64,000 nt of DNA from Timema cristinae (Eukaryota > Arthropoda > Insecta > Phasmatodea > Timematidae). This document shows, piece by piece, positions 11,722-22,462 of the stretch. Where the stretch lies: contig JBCFYV010009882.1 in NCBI GenBank assembly GCA_039000515.1, positions 48,807,639 through 48,871,638 of the forward strand. Direction: 5' to 3'. Under the pieces are notes generated by a model, which saw only the letters and a list, made by a program, of their open reading frames with translations, was not told the origin of the DNA and did no database searches. Position 1 is the first letter of the stretch, and each line of letters opens with the position of its first letter. The position numbers and the translations under genes were made by a program.

Positions 11722-11973
11722 CCCACTTTGGTGGCTGCATGGTCTATGGCCTCACTCTTGCAATATACTGGACTTACAACTATGGAAACATCGGCCTTGT
11801 AATCGCGGCTGAATGTACTGAGAGTGTGGCTTTTATAAAGGTCTTTCTACTCTCCCTCCAGGAAAATGCAACAACACTTCCTCTAAGCGCAGACCTCCTA
11901 TCACTTAGCACATTAACATAAATAGTGTACATATGCGTTCAATCCACGCTAATAATAAGACGAGGTGCTAAGA
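11722..11973 (+). mobile_element. SINE-C copy
   Basis: Starts ccactttggtggctgcatgg. Body ctttctactctccctccagg, tail tccacgctaataataagacg. Old but close to full length. Confidence 0.75.
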
Positions 11974-12024
11974 AGCTTGTACAACCAGCTAATTTGGTAG
12001 CACATTCTAATGGTTGAAACACTA

Positions 12025-12415
12025 TCCCTTAAGGGGGGATGGAAGGGGATTCGAAAAAAAGCCAGTGTTTTGGCAGTTTTTATGTCAAAACATTTTTTCG
12101 GCCACAATAAATAAGATGTTGCTCCAATACAAACATAGAATTTAATTTGCTCCACATGATGAGTTCAGAATTTCTTGAATATCTGTCAAGGGTGTCCTGG
12201 AACTTAATGACAACTTTATCTCTTAATTTAAAAGTTTCTCATCTAATGCCACTATGCTCAAGATGGAACTGTTGATATCAACATGTGAAGAAAATTAAAC
12301 TCCATATCTGCACTGGAGAAATATTTTATTTATTTTAGCCAAAAAAAGGGGTTTCCGTAAAAACTGCAAATCAGTGGCGTTTTCTCGCTTACCCTTCCAT
12401 CCCATCTTAAGAATC
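12025..12415. mobile_element. Foldback element (family G)
   Basis: The two halves are inverted copies of each other. The left arm runs from about 12025 to 12190. It reads cccttaaggggggatggaag, then gcagtttttat, gctccaatacaaacatag and tttaatttgctccacatg. The reverse complement of the right arm (about 12250-12415) reads cttaagatgggatggaag, gcagtttttac, ctccagtgcagatatgg and tttaattttcttcacatg. The arms are about 165 bp and imperfect, with a short unpaired centre. No coding capacity is seen. A second copy lies at 50750-51120. Confidence 0.75.
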
Positions 12416-13577
12416 CGTATCACCTCATGAATAAAATCCAACCTTGAAAGGAAATGCAACTCCAAACAAACGTCTTATTTTGGTGTGGTTTTCTGTATCT
12501 TTCTTTAGAAAACAGTGTTATTAAAATCAATGAAACGGTTTTAGCTTATTTTAAAATTTAGAACAATATTAAAGAATAAGTATTTAAACATTAATAAAAT
12601 ATTAAACTCGCCCAATTTCCCTGCTATCCTATTAAGAGTGCAGAAAACGGCACTTCGATATATTATATAGTTTAAGCATAATCTTGTGGATAATATATAT
12701 TTCCATGTTAACCAGCCATGATATAATATGTCAATTCTTAGATTAAGTTAATTTGTGAGAGAAACATCGATTCAACATTCTATAAACAAATGAAAGTAGT
12801 TTTTATAAGACCACAATATAAAATATTAAGATAAGAGGATAATTCTATGGTTTTGGAATTTCATAACTGATTATCTCATAAGACTTACAGCAGTGGGAGG
12901 ATTATGTCAATTCTTCCAGGTGGGCCCCTTAGTTTATTAATATTATTAAACTCCTCTAAAAAGTTAGTTGCCCCATTAACACTGCTTTAAAATTAAAATA
13001 GTTGGTTTACAAATAATGCACGGGATGTATGGATGTACACTTCGTTTAGCCTGAAAGGTTTCTGTCTCACCGTTATTGACTATACTATAATCCTATTTAT
13101 AGGCTATGCAATAGTGAGAACTATCACGATAGCCTTTAATGGTACAAGAAGTATACTTATTCAAAAATGAACCAAATATTATAATAGACTAATTTTACGA
13201 TAAAATTGGGTAAGCTATTTCCAAATGTACGTACATGTTACTGGGCAAATCATAATAAAAATTGACTAACAGTTGTATCTAAAAGATATAGTAAATGCAC
13301 CCTCATTATCTTGTGGAGAGTATGAGAGGATTAGTTTCAATCATAAAGGGAATCATCTTGGTACACCCGGAAGGATGTTCAACCTTGACCTACTAGCAAT
13401 GATTCCTTGTTTCCAGCATGGTTGTGAATGGAATGTCTATTGACCTCGTTAAAATGACCCTTGTTTATATGTAAGTTTGGGGGAAATTTATACTTCACGT
13501 ATTATAGTTTCCAGATATTTACAAATATTGCTGTCCCGGGCACTAAGTATTTGATGAAACAATAATAAAAAATTACT
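12416..13577. other. Intergenic, nothing recognised
   Basis: About 1.2 kb of AT-rich sequence without a supported gene or repeat. Confidence 0.6.
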
Positions 13578-13831
13578 ATCTCCAGGGTCGAATGGCTTAA
13601 GGCGTCACTCTCGCGATAAATTAGACTGCATATGACTGAAAGATTGGGGTTATAATCCCGGTCGGGTGTCATGAGGGTGGTTTATCCTAAAATGAAGTTC
13701 CTTTCTTTTTTTCCATGCAAATGGGAGTACATTTCTTTAACTCAACCTTCCTCATCCCTTACACATTTTATTATTCAGTACATATGCGTGTAACCCTAAT
13801 GGATTGTAATACGTGGTAGTAAAATATTAAA
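13578..13831 (+). mobile_element. SINE-C copy
   Basis: The head ggtcgaatggcttaaggcg, a B-box region (ttggggttataatcccgg), the body and the tail ccctaatggattgtaatacg are all present. Confidence 0.75.
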
Positions 13832-15763
13832 ATAAAATAAAAAACAAGGGGTGGATTCTAAATAACTCTTTGCATATATGACCCCTTTTACCTTCCTCTA
13901 CGGTCATTATTACATTTTTTGTATTTTAAAATCAATGGAAATACTGTCCATAAACAGTTGATCAAGTTTTATTTGCTAAAGCATATTATATAGTTTTTCC
14001 CTTTAAACGATTTTTTTTTCATAAATTGGCAGTAAGCTAAAATCTATTTGAAATTTTGAAAAATTCGTTGTATAGAAATATGTATGCTTCCCTTCCCAAG
14101 TGCCTGGACCAAAAAAATTACAAATATAGATTTTAATTTTGTTCATTTAGGTATTTTTGAATAAGTTGGTATGATACATCTGCCAAATTTGGCTTCTAAA
14201 AAGGATAAATCTTTCAAAATAATATTGGTTATAGGATGAAGCATTAACGTTAACAACTTAAATGATACCGTGAGATGAAAACGCTTGTTTTAATTCTCAA
14301 AAATATATACTCAAGTACGTGCAGCAAATCTCACATAGCTTAGATAATAAAACTGAAGATAAACATATAACACTAGAACTAAGACTCTCAATATTTGTAA
14401 AATAATACCTTAAAAAACAATTACTCAAGTTAGGCTTAGAAATAATCTGTATCAAAACAAAGTTTATTAAACAGGTATTCTGTAACCCTCCTTGCTCATA
14501 ATTTCATAAAAATATATTAAATAGTTCACCCAAAATGGTGATCATAGAACTTGCCTATACAACAAACCCCATGAAATATCCCAGAAGCTAATTAAATATA
14601 AAATTAAACTTACAATAGCATTTACTACCAAATAAAGGCATATTCCAGTTGAAATAAAAATCACACGTTCTCATTCAGTCAAGTCATAACAGAAAACCCT
14701 GTGCTTAAGATAGTCCAAACACTTTCGTGCCATATTTACACTCTGTATAATAAAGCTTGTTGTTCTAACAGAAACACAAACACTCACAATGACCTACTTC
14801 ACTCGCTCAAACATTAACTACTGAGCAAATCATACCCCCTACATCTCTAACTACGCTTCGACAATCTTTTGGCTCAACAAGATATGTAGAGAGAAAAAGA
14901 TTTTCTTCGTTCTTATTGACTGTTTACTAAAGTAAGATAAAAAAAACTTGATAGCCAATGTAGCATTAGTATCGAAAAGCCCATAAAAAATATTACCTAT
15001 ACACATGTGGCCAAGTGGTTTGTGAAGAAAGCATGTCTGTAAGAAAAGGAAGACCAACAAACATACAACTGACTAAAATAAAATATATATGAATGAATGG
15101 GGGGGAAAGGAAGAGATACTGAATAGATGAACTAAAATAAAAAAAAAGTATGGGAAGAGAGGATTGGTTATATTTGTTAAACACAACAGCCGGCCAAAGG
15201 ATCTTTTTTGTTCATCATTTTTACTTCACCCTCATGGTAGCCCCTCAAGGTACGATCTTTCCCTCTCTTTATGAATTGTATAAAGAAGAAAATGTATCAG
15301 TTGTTAAGAATAATGGACTAAAAGAATAGCAAATATCAAGCTAAAGGAAAGGAAGATTATGGTAAGAACAGACATGGTAAGCAAGGGAAAGGGGAGCGAG
15401 ACATGACTGACTGGTCTTACCTAAGGGCGGTATCATTTGCTCACGCATTATGAACAATTACAACAGAGCTTATGTGCAAGGCCACAAGGCCGGAAATCTT
15501 TCTCGGCTAGCTACAGAACAACAACACGAACAAGATGCTATATTAATATCTGACTCAGTCGTGCGTTATTTTATCGACCATTTCTTGGCAACTTTGGAGG
15601 TAGCGAATAACCTTGCATTGATGATAAATAGACTACAAAGGAGCTTAGGAATGTGAGTTTCTTGTATAAAATGAGTACCTGAACCCATAATAGCAATAAT
15701 AAAGATAGAACGATAATTTAAAACTAAAGGTGTGGTAACAACTCTATCAACTACTTTCAAGGT
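13832..15763. other. Intergenic, nothing recognised
   Basis: About 1.9 kb of AT-rich sequence. Short open frames (for example 15450-15656 +, 14851-15060 -) have no recognisable domain. Confidence 0.6.
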
Positions 15764-16025
15764 GACCTGGAGGTCTAGGGGTAAGGTGTCAGACTTCTGT
15801 GCTGGCGGCCGGGGTTCAATCCTCGGTCCCGGCAAAGATTTATCTGATTACCAAACCCTTCCTACACCTCTGACAAGACATCTTGTGAATGTGTGGAATG
15901 CCAGGCCACCACCGTGGTTCGGATTCCACGCTAAACTGTAGGTCCTTCATTTCATCTCACAATCACCCTACCATTACACATTAGCGTAAGTGCGTATAAC
16001 CCGAACGGGTAGTAAGACGCGGTGC

Positions 16026-16082
<57 letters not shown>
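15764..16082 (+). mobile_element. SINE-B, full length, tRNA-derived
   Basis: Best SINE-B copy. A-box region tctaggggtaaggtgtc, B box ggttcaatcc, body with tggttcggattccacgc, tail cccgaacgggtagtaagac, then about 20 TAA units. The perfect 16-bp duplication caactactttcaaggt lies at 15748-15763 and 16083-16098. Confidence 0.94.
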
Positions 16083-16085
<3 letters not shown>

Positions 16086-16362
16086 CTACTTTCAAGGTAA
16101 AAAAAAAATTAGCGCCAGTGTCACAAGGAACAATTCACGTCACCGGATATGGATTGAGTTACATGTTAATATAAGTATGGATATTTTAATGGTTATCGTC
16201 AAGCATCATCGTCACTTGCTAATACTAGTGCTATCAATATTTATACGAGTCACCAGCCTGTATCTGCATCTGCGTTTTATTTAAGCGTTACCATCTAATA
16301 TTAGGCTCGTTGGAACATAGTTGTACTATTTAGAATTAGTTTTGACATCACTCGTTAGTTTC

Positions 16363-16945
16363 AGCTCTGTCTACTAATATCAGGTTCACAAACTATGGTT
16401 ATTTAATAGTTTCAGCGTCAACAGCTAGTTCAGCTCTGTCTACTGATATCAGGGTCACAAACTATGATTACTTAATAGTTTCAGCGTCAACAGCTAGTTC
16501 AGCTCTGTCTACTGATATCAGGGTCACAAACTATGGTTACTGAATAGTTTCAGCGTCAACAGTTTATTCAGCTCTGTCTACTGATATCAGGGTCACAAAA
16601 TATGGTTACTTAATAGTTTCAGCGTCAACAGCTTATTCAGCTCTGTCTACTGATATCAGGGTCACAAACTATGGTTACTTAATAGTTTCAGCGTCAACAG
16701 CTTATTCAGCTCTGTCTACTGATATCAGGGTCACAAACTATGGTTACTTAATAGTTTCAGCGTCAACAGCTTATTCAGCTCTGTCTACTGATATCAGGGT
16801 CACAAACTATGGTTACTTAATAGTTTCAGCGTCAACAGCTAGTTCAGCTCTGTCTACTGATATCAGGGTCACAAACTATGATTACTGATAGTGTCATCGT
16901 CAACAGCTAGTTCAGCTCTGTCTACTGATATCAGGGTCACAAACA
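16363..16945 (+). repeat. 69-bp minisatellite
   Basis: About 8.4 copies of a 69-bp unit containing ctgtctactgatatcagggt and tagtttcagcgtcaacagct. Spacing is constant at 69 except in one unit that lost a base. One frame of the unit is open, but units 3 and 7 carry TGA/TAG in that frame, so coding is unlikely. A worn extra unit may precede it near 16290. Confidence 0.95.
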
Positions 16946-17649
16946 TTGGTTAATGGTTATTAATATTAATGGAATTTTAATATGCGTCAACACAAATTGG
17001 TCATTAGAGCAACGGGATGGTTAAAAACTTCTGTGCCACATCTCTTAATAGCATCATAGTAATATAATACATAATTTGGCTACAATATTTAGTCTCCAGT
17101 CAACAAGCGTGTAGTTAATAAAACATCGCTTTAAACCAAAATACACAACTGTACAAACTCTCTCACATAGTTTATTATAGCTTGGAACAAAATTTTAAAA
17201 AACAAGTTTTTATTAGGCCACTCCTAAGAAAGTTTTTCTTAAGAAAAAAAAGAATCACAATACACAATCTTCAAATATGAGTTCTAAACAAAATTAACAG
17301 AATTTTTTTCTAAAATTGAAATTTAAAAAAATCGTTTAAGTGCAGAGTACCTTCAAAATATAAAAATATTTTATTATTTACTATGAAAACAAATTTGAAC
17401 GTACTAATTTTGAATTTAAGTATAAAAATTATTTTTGAAATATTTTAAATCTTCTAAATTATGTCATAAATAAACTACCCTTGAATAATTTTATTTCAGA
17501 AAAATAAATATATGTGATTAATTATAATGTAAAATAGTGTTTAGGCACACATTTTAAAGAAATCATTAGAGATATTCCCGAAACGTTTGGAATTAATAAA
17601 ACAAATACTCAACAGTAATTTAATCTTAAATAGAGGGCTGGTGTCAAAA
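16946..17649. other. Intergenic, nothing recognised
   Basis: AT-rich with no supported feature. Confidence 0.6.
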
Positions 17650-17890
17650 TAAAAATAAACCTCCCAATACATAGCTATAACATATAATTATAAATTTTGA
17701 GAAAAATCTGTTTAACCGTTTCAGATAATAAGTGGCTCGGGAAGACAGGCAGACTTGGAGACAGACATATAGTTTAAAATGCGTTTCTTTGGGTTCGGGG
17801 GCACATAACACGTAACTATTCATCATAATCTCGAGACTGAAATGTTTCATCATTACAATACTCTCTCTATACATGAGAAAGTAAAAATAA
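17650..17890 (-). repeat. Dispersed repeat D' copy
   Basis: Shares with 37915-38060 and 42120-42310 a block with gacagacagac-like runs, ttgggttcgggggcacataa and cataatctcgagactgaaat. It ends in an inverted motif, actctctctata then gagaaagtaa. No coding capacity; identity unknown. Confidence 0.6.
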
Positions 17891-17979
17891 ACATCTTCGC
17901 GAATAAAGGATGATTTATTACTATGAATAGTGTGGCTGAACAGAAAAGTATGTACTACTAAATTAACATGTATTTAATA

Positions 17980-18009
17980 CTAGCTCACCCGACAGACGTC
18001 GTTCTGTCA
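17980..18009 (-). other. Helitron-1 3' terminus: hairpin and CTAG
   Basis: A perfect 6-bp stem (GACAGA/TCTGTC) with a 6-nt loop lies 7 nt before the terminal CTAG. In Helitrons this hairpin marks the 3' end for the rolling-circle transposase. Confidence 0.9.
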
Positions 18010-18033
18010 AAAGGTATTGCACTGTGGCAGTCC

Positions 18034-18191
18034 CACAAACTTATCTTTTCTGGTCAAGTTCTGGTGATGGCGTCGCTTATAGAGTGCACATGTCGTGATG
18101 ACATATTTAGTTTTCAGTAATGGTCACAGTGCACATGTCGTGATGACATCTTTAGTTTTCAGTAATGGTCACCAGAACAGATAAGTTTGTG
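18034..18191. repeat. Helitron-1 subterminal inverted repeat enclosing a 45-bp direct repeat
   Basis: Outer arms 18034-18054 (cacaaacttatcttttctgg) and 18171-18191 are inverted and match at 20 of 21 positions. Between them a 45-bp unit (agtgcacatgtcgtgatgac start) occurs twice in tandem, at 18083-18127 and 18128-18172, with one difference. Confidence 0.93.
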
Positions 18192-18433
18192 ATAATATAC
18201 AGTCACAAATGTGTACTTTAAACAAAAAATTGAATATAAAAGTATTTTAGAGTGATCACTTTATTTATTTACTATCAAATAATTACCATGTAATAAACAA
18301 TAAATTTGCATAATGTTAATATACTTTTCTATATATTTTTAATGTCATAATTATAAACAACAACTACTTACAAAATTAAGTTTTCTATTTCGTACACTGC
18401 AATACTTTAGTAATATTGTGTTAAATGATATTT

Positions 18434-20314
18434 TCATTGTAATGCTTTATGGTACACGATATTTTTTGTTTGATTACCTGGCGCGTAAACAAACAAAGCT
18501 GATGGTTTTCCAACATGGGAACAGGAAACATACAATTGGCCATGCGAGAAACATGGGTTTTCAAGATTAATGCCACAAACACTCAAAGACTGCCCCTGGG
18601 ATTTATTTATGGTCATAGCGAAAGCAAGCCGCATTGGAAACTGCAGTCGTTTAAATTCAAATGGTATGTCAGTCGGAATCATTGGGATGCGTGGTATCAA
18701 AACGTCTTCTCCTTTATACTTTCCCTTTACAATGATTGCTTCGATCACGTTGTTCAGTAATTTTTTCACCGCTAGCCGTGTGCCGTTACAAAGACGCGGT
18801 TGGTTGATATTTCGCAACATTATGATCACCGATCCGACCTTTAATTGAAGATTGTGAGGCGGCAATCCTGGAAAATCCAGCGAGTTCAAAAATTCGGGTG
18901 GATAGTTGACGACATCATCTTGGTTAGTAGCGGAATCAACTGATTTGTATGTCCTCAATTCACCGGCAATTTCATTTTGAATTTTGAAATTTAATTCATT
19001 TACATCCATGTTTTTGGGAGCCAATATAGCTCGTTCGCTCAACCAAATATGATCTCTGTACTTTTGAGCAACGTTTGGGAACACCTTTTGAATGAGTTCA
19101 GTTTTTGAATCAGTGAACTGACAAAAATTGTCAGGAAAGTTAACGCAGCCAGTGAAAGAGTCTAAAGCGAAGTTGCCATTACCTATGTCAATGAGTTGTT
19201 TTGAAAATATTTCTCCAGATCGATCATTTTGCAACTCGACACGCATATTCTTGCTTAAATTTAGTATCTTTACGTGTTTCCACAAAACGGAGGACTTTAA
19301 ACATGCATTAAGTTCATCAGCTGGCGTTGACCGTGGAATCACTGGCAATGTTTGACGAAAATTTCCTGCTAACAAAATCATCGCACCACCAAATCGGTTT
19401 TGATTGTTCCGCAGATCTTGCATGGTTCGTTCTAATGCCTCCAAAGACTTTTTATGTGCCATCGTGCATTCATCCCACACTATCAATTTACATTGCTGCA
19501 AAACCTTTGCCATTGCAGAGTTCTTCGAAATGTTGCAGATCGGAGTTTCGTTGCTTTGCATATTCAACGGCAATTTTAGCGTTGAATGGGCTGTTCGACC
19601 ACCTTCCAACAATGTAGCTGCAATGCCTGATGAAGCAAGTGCGAGTGCAATTTCATTGTGTGAGCGAATTGTTGCTAAAATCAAAGAAATCAAAAAAGTT
19701 TTTCCTGTACCACCGGGAGCGTCCAAGAAGTAAATCCCTCCAGTTCCATCATGTACAACTTCCATAAGAGTATCAAATACATACTTTTGTTGTTGGTTCA
19801 ACAGCGGAAGGTTTATTCTGACTGATTCTCTTAAAGCATCGATATCGTACAGTTTTTCTCGTTGCAACTCTTGATTAAAAGCGTCGTGCATCGGGCGATT
19901 GGGTGTGGCCATGCCTAATTGAGATAATACTTTGTTTGACATCATCAAGCACATGTCCTCAATTGATATTAACGCCTCGTTGTAAATTTCTTCACTGATT
20001 TGTAAATTTGGATTTCCTGTTCTAATGCGCATTTGATGCAAGATATCGTCACACATATCATCTTTGTATTTGATCCATAAATCAATTGGTTTTGATGGGA
20101 AGCATGTTGATATAATTATAGAAAACAATATTCGTATTTGATGAGCTTGTGAAGAAACTATAGCATCATTGAGAGTTTGATCCCAATGAGCGTCATTTTC
20201 TAACAGTTGCAAACGTTGACAGGCTTCTCTGTAAGAGCCACACAATTCACCATTAACAGTTCGTAACTGTTGGAATGATGTTGGGCCTCGAACATTGACT
20301 AATAGCAATCGCAT
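18434..20314 (-). CDS. Helitron-1 RepHel, helicase part (Pif1-like)
   Basis: An open stretch of 626 codons, the longest in the window. Walker A is DAPGGTGKT at about residues 198-206, followed by ALASSGIAATLL. Walker B is VWDECT at 279-284. Motif III is GNFRQTLPVIP at 317-327. The C-terminal helicase motifs are FAMTINKSQGQSL near 565-577 and QLYVSCSHVGKPSALFVYAP near the end. These are the superfamily 1B helicase motifs of Pif1 and Helitron Hel domains, which unwind DNA 5' to 3'. The ATG at 20314 is internal. The frame continues upstream (DECFYMRLLL), so this is the C-terminal part of RepHel and not a separate gene. Gene predictors would call it an ATP-dependent DNA helicase PIF1-like. Confidence 0.92.
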   Translation of the reverse strand: MRLLLVNVRGPTSFQQLRTVNGELCGSYREACQRLQLLENDAHWDQTLNDAIVSSQAHQIRILFSIIISTCFPSKPIDLWIKYKDDMCDDILHQMRIRTGNPNLQISEEIYNEALISIEDMCLMMSNKVLSQLGMATPNRPMHDAFNQELQREKLYDIDALRESVRINLPLLNQQQKYVFDTLMEVVHDGTGGIYFLDAPGGTGKTFLISLILATIRSHNEIALALASSGIAATLLEGGRTAHSTLKLPLNMQSNETPICNISKNSAMAKVLQQCKLIVWDECTMAHKKSLEALERTMQDLRNNQNRFGGAMILLAGNFRQTLPVIPRSTPADELNACLKSSVLWKHVKILNLSKNMRVELQNDRSGEIFSKQLIDIGNGNFALDSFTGCVNFPDNFCQFTDSKTELIQKVFPNVAQKYRDHIWLSERAILAPKNMDVNELNFKIQNEIAGELRTYKSVDSATNQDDVVNYPPEFLNSLDFPGLPPHNLQLKVGSVIIMLRNINQPRLCNGTRLAVKKLLNNVIEAIIVKGKYKGEDVLIPRIPMIPTDIPFEFKRLQFPMRLAFAMTINKSQGQSLSVCGINLENPCFSHGQLYVSCSHVGKPSALFVYAPGNQTKNIVYHKALQ

Positions 20315-20324
20315 ATAAAAACAC

Positions 20325-21083
20325 TCATCGTTGCTTGGATGGACTGAATAAATTCGACCTATTGCATCGGTGGAATATACATTTGGGTAACCTGGAACTG
20401 ATTTTCCTTGTTTCCGTGGTCAAAATTTCTTTGTGGATTGATTCCAAGTATAATATTTTTGCATTTCGGAGTATAACATGTGTTCGGGCAAAATCATCAT
20501 TCTGACACATTTCAAAAAAACAGGTTAAGGTTGTAGATGGTGGTTGAACCGCTCGTTGTAATGCGTTCTGTGCCATGAAATATACTCTTTGACCATTTTC
20601 TAAGTGTATGGCTAAGTGAACAACAGTGGGGTGTCTTTCATGAATGGGAAAAGAGAAAATGCGCCAAATTGCTTCATTACTGCTAACATACCGGCCCATT
20701 TGGTATTGGGTAACTTCGTCATTGTAATTATCTGCACCAACTCCAATCACAGCCATGTCACTTCCTTTGGTTACATATTTACAAATATATTTGATAGATT
20801 TCACGGAATGGCAAGATTCAACATTGATGTGCGCCTTGAAAGTCTTTGATAGGATTGGTGAATATGGAACAATCCAACGATTATCAGTTTCAATGTCTTG
20901 TTTATTAACTTTGATAATTGTTGGTCTTCCGTTGTCTGCAGTCGATCGGCGACGATACAGTGGATAACCATCATTTCCGGTAATTGTTTCTGCTACTAAT
21001 GCCCGTGGGTAACGCTTCGAACATTTACCATCCACCATACATGGTGAATTTTGATTAAGTGTTCCACAGGGACCATGAATCAT
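20325..21083 (-). CDS. Helitron-1 RepHel, Rep part with two-tyrosine motif
   Basis: Begins MIHGPCGTLNQNSPCM and CSKRYPR, typical of the segment after the HUH motif. The catalytic motif is KYICKYVTKG, with two tyrosines three residues apart, as in Helitron Rep proteins. QYQMGRYVSSNEAIWRI and FFEMCQNDDFART follow. After FART the frame shifts near 20476-20485 and the last 46 residues read here are out of frame. The true continuation (YYTWNQS, then a TGA, then GYPNVYSTDAIGRIYSVHPS) leads into the helicase part. The ATG at 21083 follows the seven-T frameshift and is not a real start. Confidence 0.85.
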   Translation of the reverse strand: MIHGPCGTLNQNSPCMVDGKCSKRYPRALVAETITGNDGYPLYRRRSTADNGRPTIIKVNKQDIETDNRWIVPYSPILSKTFKAHINVESCHSVKSIKYICKYVTKGSDMAVIGVGADNYNDEVTQYQMGRYVSSNEAIWRIFSFPIHERHPTVVHLAIHLENGQRVYFMAQNALQRAVQPPSTTLTCFFEMCQNDDFARTHVILRNAKILYLESIHKEILTTETRKISSRLPKCIFHRCNRSNLFSPSKQR

Positions 21084-21178
21084 GTTTTTTTATAACTACT
21101 TCATGCAAGCCTGGATCTACTTGTACATCAGGGATTTCAGCTGATATCACTTCATCAACTTCATTTGGTCTTATCTTC

Positions 21179-21768
21179 TCAAACAAACCAAATCAGAATA
21201 TGTGTATGAGGCAATCCACGTTTCTGCCACTCCACAGAATACATCCAGCAGCGCGTCTCGCCAAACACGCTATGTTTCACAATGAAATCCATTAAAGATT
21301 TCAACTTTTGTTTGGAGACTCTTGCCGTAATGTCATGGCGATCAATGGATGATTGACCAGGGGATAGATCAAGTTTGATTTCTATCCACTGCGGATTGCA
21401 CGTGAATGTGATAAATAAATCTGCTGTTCCATAATGACGAACATATGACATGGCATCTTGAGCATATTCATGCATATGTCGAGGACTTCCGATGTATGTT
21501 GCTGGAAGAATTGTCATCCGGCCGACATTCTCTGCATTTCCATCAGTGTTAATCGCATCTCGAAGGTGAATATACTCTTCAGAACGGAGTTTGGTCTGGC
21601 TCAACCTGATGAATGTCAATCGCTCTGTTTCAATTTTGACATACATATCAACAGCATATTGGTGAAATAATCGCTGACATTTCAAGATGTTATTGTCTTC
21701 ATTTTCACGAACCATCAGGCGGTATGAATAATAGTTCATTGAACTGACTTTCTTGTTGATTTCGGCAC
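21179..21768 (-). CDS. Helitron-1 RepHel exon 3 start, HUH part
   Basis: Exon 3 starts at 21768 after the acceptor ttatttacag and continues AEINKKVSSMNYYSYRLMVR. It contains FITFTCNPQWIEI (Rep motif 1) and WQKRGLPHTHILIW, where HTH is the HUH metal-binding triad. The frame ends at a stop at 21179-21181 caused by a +1 shift; EKIRPNEVDEVISAEIPDV continues in the next frame. Together with the two-tyrosine segment it forms the endonuclease. Confidence 0.87.
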
Positions 21769-21869
21769 CTGTAAATAAATTATTGTTTTAATGACAGTGA
21801 TTGAATTTTCATATAATACATATAATAACTGATACAAAATCTCCATTGCTAAACCAAATTTGTAATTAC
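21769..21869 (-). other. Helitron-1 intron 2 (101 bp)
   Basis: Minus strand: cttacag|gtaattac at the donor and aatttatttacag|gtgcc at the acceptor. Joining gives NPLTG-AEINKK in phase 1, and the intron length is not a multiple of three. Confidence 0.85.
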
Positions 21870-22365
21870 CTGTAAGGGGATTTATCATCTTGATTGAGAA
21901 GTGATAACCATCTTCACCTTGCCAAAACATGATGGGATATTGTAGCGCATCATATGAGCGGTGTGTTTCATACACACGCTGTAACTGATCATTCCGGCGA
22001 TGTAAAACAATATCACGGGCTTCCAAATTTTCTCCAACTATAACAATGACAACTTCATCCATTGTTGGTGCATTGAAACGTATTGCATGTTGTCCTACAG
22101 GAGTTTTATCAGCTCTGATTACAATTTTGTGATTATCAATTGGCATGAGATCCAGTGCAATTTTGAACAATGTAATCAACTGATTGTGTTGATGAAAGAA
22201 AGTTTGTAATTCTTCTACAATAGACCTCTTCACTAAACTGTTATGTGCACAACGAAGATCAGTTTCTTGTGTTGAATTGCCCATGAAATAAATTTGCAGG
22301 AATTTGTAGTCGCCATATGACACCGGCAACAGTGAACCTGCTCGGTGATATATTTGGCCTTGTAT
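21870..22365 (-). CDS. Helitron-1 RepHel exon 2, N-terminal Helitron domain
   Basis: Reads IQGQIYHRAGSLLPVSYGDY at the start, then YFMGN, DNHKIVIRADKTPVGQHAI, EVVIVIVGE, ARDIVLHRR, YDALQYPIMFWQGEDGYH and ends NPLTG. These are hallmarks of the conserved domain just before the Rep domain. The start is a splice acceptor, not an initiation codon. The frame is clean throughout. Confidence 0.88.
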
Positions 22366-22462
22366 CTGTGAATTAAAAAGACAGGTTTATTACTTTGTTA
22401 CAAAAACTATAAAATAAAAAAACAAAGTAATATGGGGGATAAGTCTGTTTGTTACATATTAC
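22366..22462 (-). other. Helitron-1 intron 1 (97 bp)
   Basis: Minus strand: ctttcaag|gtaatatg at the donor and tttaattcacag|atac at the acceptor. Joining gives FMPTFK-IQGQIYH in phase 0. The intron is AT-rich and breaks the frame if kept. Confidence 0.86.

Noticed and set aside
16363..16860. 69-bp unit open in one frame (SALSTDIRVTNYGY type)
   Set aside because: Two units carry stops in that frame and one unit has a 1-bp deletion, so it is unlikely to be coding.
18515..19733. Open frames of 75-109 codons on the plus strand
   Set aside because: They are antisense shadows of the RepHel helicase on the minus strand.
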